Source of the DNA: Kocuria subflava
GTDB lineage: Bacteria > Actinomycetota > Actinomycetes > Actinomycetales > Micrococcaceae
Direction: 5' to 3'
Length of the DNA stretch: 64,000 nucleotides
Assembly: GCF_012163155.1 (NCBI RefSeq)
Contig: NZ_JAAVUN010000016.1
Location: forward strand, 1-64,000
Each line of letters begins with the position of its first letter. The stretch's first letter is position 1. The translations under genes were made by a program, and so were the position numbers. Below, piece by piece: positions 59,856 to 64,000 of the stretch. The notes under the pieces are model-generated. The model saw nothing but the letters and a program-made list of their open reading frames with translations, did no database searches and was not told where the DNA came from.

Positions 59856-61943
59856 ATGACGACTCCGCACGGACGTGACTCTGCGGGTCCTGCCACCGGG
59901 TCCCAACCGCAGGTGAGATCCGGCACCACCTCGGCTCGTGGTGGTTCGGAGTCCGAACGTCCCACCGCCTGGTTGTGGATCCAGATGATGCTGGACTCCG
60001 TGGCCTGGATCGCGGCCATGGGCGTTGCCTTGGTGCTGCGTTATGAACTGAGCATCCAGTTCATCAACGTTTCCAGCCTCCTGGCAGCGTGCCTGATTGC
60101 CGTGGTGGCTCAGATTGCCGTGGGCTATTCATTTGCCCTGTATCGCGGGCGTTATTCCTACGGCAGTTTTGATGAAGGCAAGCTGTTGATCGTGGTCACC
60201 TTGATCGTGACCGCCATTTTGCAGATCGTGCTGTTGGTGGCCGGCAGCACCATCGGCATTCCACGGTCCGTGGCCCTGATCGCCTTCCCGTTCGCAGCAC
60301 TGTTCATGGCGGCCTTCCGCTACCTCAAGCGGATGTACCAGGAGTCCACCTCCAAACCACAGGCCAACGCGCAGCATGTGGTCATCTACGGCGCAGGTCA
60401 GTCCGGGACCTTCATTGTGCAGCGCATGATGCAGGACCCGGATTCGGAGTACCTGCCGGTGGCCCTGCTGGACGATGACCCCTCCAAGAAGCACCTACGA
60501 GTCTCCTCGGTCCCGGTCCTGGGCACCATTGCAGATGCTCCCGCAGTCCTTGCGCAGACCCGTTCCAGCATCTTGCTGGTGGCGCAGTCCAATGCCTCCT
60601 CCAAACTGATGCAGCGGGTGTCCGACGTCGTTGCCGGCACCAACACCCGCGTGATGACTGTGCCTCCGGTGCGGGACATGCTGACGGGATCGGGCACCAG
60701 CGTGGACATCCGGGACATCAGCCTGGAGGATCTGATCGGCCGGATACCGGTCGACATCGACGCCGCCGGCATTGCCGACTACATCACGGGCAAACGCGTG
60801 TTGGTGACCGGTGCCGGCGGTTCGATCGGGTCCGAACTGTGCAGGCAGCTGCTGGCCTTCGACCCGGCCGAGCTGATGATGTTGGACCGGGACGAAACCA
60901 ATCTGCAGGCCACCCAGATCTCCATCACGGGCCGGGGACTGTTGGACGGCCAGGACACTGTGCTGGCAGACATCCGCGACGCCCAGAACCTGGCCACCAT
61001 TTTTGAACGACGACGCCCCCAGGTGGTCTTCCACGCAGCCGCCCTCAAGCACGTCTCCCTGCTGGAGACCTACCCGGACGAGGCTTGGAAGACCAATGTC
61101 CTGGGAACGTTGAACGTCTTGGCGGCAGCCCGCGCAGCCGACGTCGATGTTTTTGTGAACGTGTCCACGGACAAGGCCGCCAATCCCACCACTGCGCTGG
61201 GGCATTCCAAGCGGGTGGCGGAGAAGCTGACGGCGTGGATGGCGCGCGAAACCGGCAAGCGTTACGCCTCGGTCCGGTTCGGCAATGTCTTTGGTTCCCG
61301 TGGCTCCATGCTGCCGCTGTTCACGGAGCAGATCCGCCAGGGCGGCCCCATCACGGTCACGCACGAGGACGCCACCCGATACTTCATGACCATCCCGGAG
61401 GCCTGTCAGCTGGTGGTGCAGGCAGGGGCCATTGCCAGTGGTGGTGAGGTGCTGATCCTGGACATGGGGGAGCCGGTTCGCATTCTGGATGTGGCCAAGC
61501 GGCTGCGTTCGCTCTCCGGTCAGGAAGGGATCGAGATCGTGATCACCGGGCTTCGGCCGGGGGAGAAGCTGCACGAGGACCTGATCGGCATGGACGAGTC
61601 CGATGCCCGGCCGTTCCACCCCAAGATCTCCCACGCCCAGGTGCGAGCCTTGAGCCCGTCCAACCTTGATCGCCACGTCTGGAAAGAACGCGGTGGGATG
61701 ACCCTGACGGGCGCCATTCCCGTGGTGGGACCCTCCACGCAGCCCGCCCTGACCCAGTTCCATGGTGCGCGGGAGATTCCCAAGCGGCAGCAGGGCGGCG
61801 GATCAACCGCGAGCAAGGGGCAGGGGCCAGGGGAGCACCGCGCGGTTCAGCGGCCTGATGACCAAGAGGCTACGGACCAGGGGACCAGCGGCCACGGTAC
61901 CTCGAGGCACCGGGCCGAGAATGCGGAGGGCCAGGCGTCATGA
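59856..61943 (+). CDS. CapD/WbpM-type polysaccharide biosynthesis protein (UDP-GlcNAc 4,6-dehydratase-like)
   Basis: 695 residues. Four N-terminal membrane helices (about 40-150) are followed by a CoA-binding-like Rossmann domain (VVIYGAGQSGTFIVQRM) and a catalytic SDR domain (VTGAGGSIGSELCRQLL at about 316, STDKAANPTTALGHSKRVAE). The usual active-site Tyr of SDR enzymes is replaced in this family by Met or similar; here the S-T-D-K and G-H-S-K elements fit the long membrane-bound class. A 60-residue Gln/Gly-rich tail ends the protein. It makes a deoxy-sugar nucleotide for surface glycans. GGAAGGACCC precedes the ATG. Confidence 0.92.
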   Translation: MTTPHGRDSAGPATGSQPQVRSGTTSARGGSESERPTAWLWIQMMLDSVAWIAAMGVALVLRYELSIQFINVSSLLAACLIAVVAQIAVGYSFALYRGRYSYGSFDEGKLLIVVTLIVTAILQIVLLVAGSTIGIPRSVALIAFPFAALFMAAFRYLKRMYQESTSKPQANAQHVVIYGAGQSGTFIVQRMMQDPDSEYLPVALLDDDPSKKHLRVSSVPVLGTIADAPAVLAQTRSSILLVAQSNASSKLMQRVSDVVAGTNTRVMTVPPVRDMLTGSGTSVDIRDISLEDLIGRIPVDIDAAGIADYITGKRVLVTGAGGSIGSELCRQLLAFDPAELMMLDRDETNLQATQISITGRGLLDGQDTVLADIRDAQNLATIFERRRPQVVFHAAALKHVSLLETYPDEAWKTNVLGTLNVLAAARAADVDVFVNVSTDKAANPTTALGHSKRVAEKLTAWMARETGKRYASVRFGNVFGSRGSMLPLFTEQIRQGGPITVTHEDATRYFMTIPEACQLVVQAGAIASGGEVLILDMGEPVRILDVAKRLRSLSGQEGIEIVITGLRPGEKLHEDLIGMDESDARPFHPKISHAQVRALSPSNLDRHVWKERGGMTLTGAIPVVGPSTQPALTQFHGAREIPKRQQGGGSTASKGQGPGEHRAVQRPDDQEATDQGTSGHGTSRHRAENAEGQAS

Positions 61944-63049
61944 CAGACGGACCCAGCGTTCTTTCCGTGGACCCGGGATCCATCCCCACAGTGGAGGAGC
62001 TCCAGCACCTGCTGGTCTTGGCAGTGACTTTCGGGGCCGCCGCCCTGGTGCTCAGCGTTGCGCTGCCTTTTGTGGTCAAGCCGCTGCTGACGCGTTGGGG
62101 GGTGGTGGACATCCCCAACGAACGTTCCTCACACACCCGCACCGTGATCCGCGGCATGGGTCTGGCGGTGGCCGGTTCGGTCATCACGGTCCAGGCCGCG
62201 GGACTGGCCACGGGTGCGGTCTACACGGACCGGTCCGTTGCTCTGATCGTGCTGGCCGGAACAGCGGCTTGCGCTGCACTGGGGTGGGCCGAAGACTTCA
62301 AGGGTGTCTCCGTACGTGTCCGACTCCTGATTCAGGCTCTGGTGGGTGGGGTGTGCTCAGCCCTCCTGATCTGGACCCTGGAGACCAGCCTGCTGTGGTG
62401 GGTGGTGTGCACCGGGGCCGTGGTGGTTTACGTCAACGTGGCCAACTTCATGGACGGCATCAACGGGATTTCCGGGCTGCACGGACTGGTGGTCGGTCTG
62501 CTCTACGCCTGGGCCGGAGCCTCCAATGACCTGACCTGGATGATAATTGCCGGTCTGGTGGTGGCCTTTGCCTTTGCCGGGTTCCTGCCCTGGAACCTCA
62601 GCCGCGGGGCAGTGTTTCTGGGGGATGTTGGGTCCTATCTGTTGGGCGGATCCATCATCTTGATAGCGGTGGCGGCATTTCTGTCCGGGGTGTACGTGGA
62701 GTACCTTCTGCCGCCGCTCTCCGTCTACCTGGCGGACACCTCTTGGACCCTGCTGCGACGATACCGAGCGGGGGAGGCCTGGTGGCGGCCGCATCGCCAG
62801 CACGCCTATCAGCGTCTGACAGACGTGGGTCTGACCCACGTCCAGTCCTCGGCGGTGGTGGCACTGACCACGGTGTTGGTCTCCGTGGTTTCCCTTCTGG
62901 GCCTGCAGCTCACGGGTGTGGCCGTGCTGTTGGCTGGGATCCTGGTCATCCTGATTCTGGTGCTGTACCTGGCACTGCCATGGCTGCTGGGCCGTGCACG
63001 ACGCCGCACCGTGGTCTCCGGTGACAACCCCCAGGCATCCGCGGCATGA
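61940..63049 (+). CDS. Undecaprenyl-phosphate sugar-1-phosphate transferase (WecA/Rfe-like)
   Basis: 369-residue polytopic enzyme of the MraY/WecA family. It transfers GlcNAc-1-P (or a similar sugar) to undecaprenyl phosphate, the first step of a surface glycan. Catalytic Asp pair in WAEDFKGVSVR, NFMDGINGISGLHG, VFLGDVGSYLLGG, and HRQHAYQRL are visible, with about 10 membrane helices. ATGA overlap with the CapD-like gene. In actinobacteria this gene normally follows sua5 and precedes atpI/atpB. Confidence 0.92.
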   Translation: MTDGPSVLSVDPGSIPTVEELQHLLVLAVTFGAAALVLSVALPFVVKPLLTRWGVVDIPNERSSHTRTVIRGMGLAVAGSVITVQAAGLATGAVYTDRSVALIVLAGTAACAALGWAEDFKGVSVRVRLLIQALVGGVCSALLIWTLETSLLWWVVCTGAVVVYVNVANFMDGINGISGLHGLVVGLLYAWAGASNDLTWMIIAGLVVAFAFAGFLPWNLSRGAVFLGDVGSYLLGGSIILIAVAAFLSGVYVEYLLPPLSVYLADTSWTLLRRYRAGEAWWRPHRQHAYQRLTDVGLTHVQSSAVVALTTVLVSVVSLLGLQLTGVAVLLAGILVILILVLYLALPWLLGRARRRTVVSGDNPQASAA

Positions 63050-63528
63050 GCCGGTCGCACACCGGGCGAAAAATGTTGCCGGGCAATGTTTGGGCCAGGA
63101 TGCTGCGGGTGTCCCTGCTGCTGGGGGTGACCGTGGCAGCTGTAGTGCTCGGCACTGCGTGGTTGGTGGACGGATCGGCCGCTGCAGCAAGCGTGGCGGT
63201 GGGTACCGCGGTGGTGGTGTTTGTTTTTGCGGTGTCCCTGGTGGCTCTGTGGTGGGCCTCCCGGTACCCACCGGCACTGGCGGCCATGGTCATGTTGATT
63301 CTTTACGTGGGTCTGGTGTTCGCTGGGGCCATCATCCTGTTCGCCGCGCCTGCGCCGCAGGGCCTTGAAGCTCCCTGGGTGGGTGCTGCCACGGTGGGGC
63401 AGCTGTGCGCTTGGCTCACCGGTGTGGCCTACGCGGCACGCCGCACTCGTCTCCCCATTTTCGACGTCCAGGCCACAGCCAGGGCGTCCAAGAGCACATC
63501 CGAGACAGCAAAGGATCAGATGTCATGA
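63046..63528 (+). CDS. AtpI-like small membrane protein
   Basis: 160 residues with four membrane helices (LLLGVTVAAVVLGTAWLV; VGTAVVVFVFAVSLVAL; AMVMLILYVGLVFAGAIIL; GQLCAWLTGVAYAA). It occupies the position of the AtpI assembly/cation protein before atpB. It overlaps both neighbours by 4 nt. Confidence 0.7.
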   Translation: MSRSHTGRKMLPGNVWARMLRVSLLLGVTVAAVVLGTAWLVDGSAAAASVAVGTAVVVFVFAVSLVALWWASRYPPALAAMVMLILYVGLVFAGAIILFAAPAPQGLEAPWVGAATVGQLCAWLTGVAYAARRTRLPIFDVQATARASKSTSETAKDQMS

Positions 63529-63887
63529 GTTCTGCCCACAACCCGCAACCCAGGTCATCCGAAACTGATGCGATCCCCACGGGTGAGAACCCGCAGACTG
63601 GGCGGCGCAGACGCAGTTTGAGCACTGTGGGAGAGCTGGTGGAAGCCGGTGGAAACCGCGGCGCGCTGGGGATCTTGGCCTACCTGGTGATTGGGACGGC
63701 CTTCTGGAGTCTGGTAGGGTTCCTGCTGGATTACCTGGTGGGGACGCAGTGGCTTGTCCTGCTCGGAGCGGGCGTCGGCCTTGCAGCCGGGGTGACCCTC
63801 GCCTACCTCCACCTGCAAGCCGGACTGGGAACCAATGATGGTTCAGCAGCCGGTGATGACGCCCGAAACCGCCCCGCAGACAAATGA
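63525..63887 (+). CDS. AtpZ/AtpI-family protein
   Basis: 120 residues. A basic, disordered N-terminus is followed by two helices (LAYLVIGTAFWSLVGFLLD and LLGAGVGLAAGVTLAY) with the YLVGTQW linker typical of AtpZ-like proteins (PF09527 type). AAAGGATC precedes the ATG, which overlaps the previous stop. Probably an ATP synthase assembly accessory or Mg/Ca channel subunit. Confidence 0.8.
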   Translation: MSSAHNPQPRSSETDAIPTGENPQTGRRRRSLSTVGELVEAGGNRGALGILAYLVIGTAFWSLVGFLLDYLVGTQWLVLLGAGVGLAAGVTLAYLHLQAGLGTNDGSAAGDDARNRPADK

Positions 63888-63936
63888 TCATGGCCTTGAG
63901 TCGTGACTGCGCGGATGGAAGCAGAAAGGACCGCCA

Positions 63937-64000
63937 TTGATCGTCGCCCCAGTTCTTGAGGGACAAGGCTTCCAGGCTCCCAGCGTTTCGGACATGCACC
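63937..64000 (+). CDS. atpB: ATP synthase F0 subunit a, partial
   Basis: A TTG after AGAAAGGACC begins MIVAPVLEGQGFQAPSVSD, resembling the N-terminus of actinobacterial AtpB. The gene runs out of the window. Its place after the AtpI/AtpZ-like genes is the standard order. Confidence 0.75.
   Translation, partial: MIVAPVLEGQGFQAPSVSDMH

Overview
The window is high-GC DNA, by eye a little over 60% G+C, from an actinobacterium, most likely in or near the Micrococcaceae (Arthrobacter/Kocuria/Rothia relatives). The evidence is: a tmRNA tag reading ANSKRTDFALAA; a KGD-type fused 2-oxoglutarate enzyme; a SigR/RsrA pair; a GuaB1-type GMP reductase; the tiny ribosomal protein bL37; the gene order argS-lysA-hom-thrC-thrB-rho-prfA-prmC-sua5-wecA-atp; and many GTG/TTG starts with -10 boxes placed for leaderless mRNAs. 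No species is claimed.

Layout. 1-2 kb: membrane-protein remnant and the Mg transporter mgtE. 2-11.3 kb: a homoprotocatechuate (3,4-dihydroxyphenylacetate) meta-cleavage cluster: a MobA-type flavoprotein hydroxylase divergent from an IclR regulator, then hpaG (FAH domain fused to an RraA-like domain), gntR, hpaE, hpaD, hpaH and hpaI. The cluster is decaying: hpaE has a frameshift and has lost its catalytic Cys; hpaH has an internal deletion of about 280 bp and has lost a metal-binding Glu. hpaD and hpaG look intact. 11.3-14.2 kb: a small acetyltransferase gene between two copies of a structured palindromic repeat, then prfB, smpB (with no ftsEX between them) and ssrA (tmRNA). 14.2-17.5 kb: an accessory island directly behind ssrA with an AIPR-family nuclease-like defence protein, a small PD-(D/E)XK-like protein and a truncated IS1634-type transposase. 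17.5-23.3 kb: a frameshifted rhomboid-like gene, a DUF4190 protein, then DoxX-aroA-rsgA-hisN on the minus strand. 23.4-25.9 kb: sigR-rsrA with a recognisable autoregulatory promoter, bL37, and a GDSL-like protein. 26-31.9 kb: kgd divergent from guaB1.

31.9-36.3 kb: Zur-box-preceded znuACB, a diacylglycerol-kinase-like gene and a Fur-family (probably Zur) regulator preceded by an unusual degenerate 18-19 bp tandem array. 36.4-42.7 kb: an MBL-fold hydrolase, a HIT protein, the helicase hrpA and a small membrane protein. 43.2-56.5 kb: tRNA-Arg(CCG) divergent from argS, then lysA, hom-thrC-thrB, rho, prfA, prmC and sua5. 56.6-62 kb: inserted polysaccharide genes (epimerase, double GT2 glycosyltransferase, CapD-like dehydratase). 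61.9-64 kb: wecA-like transferase, atpI-like and atpZ-like genes and the first codons of atpB.

Most genes are housekeeping. The strongest new signals are the degrading homoprotocatechuate pathway with a domain-swapped HpaG, the covarying palindromic repeat family, the ssrA-linked AIPR island, the two-promoter/two-start arrangement of sigR, the 42-nt palindrome inside the aroA 5' coding region and the tandem array upstream of the Fur-family gene.
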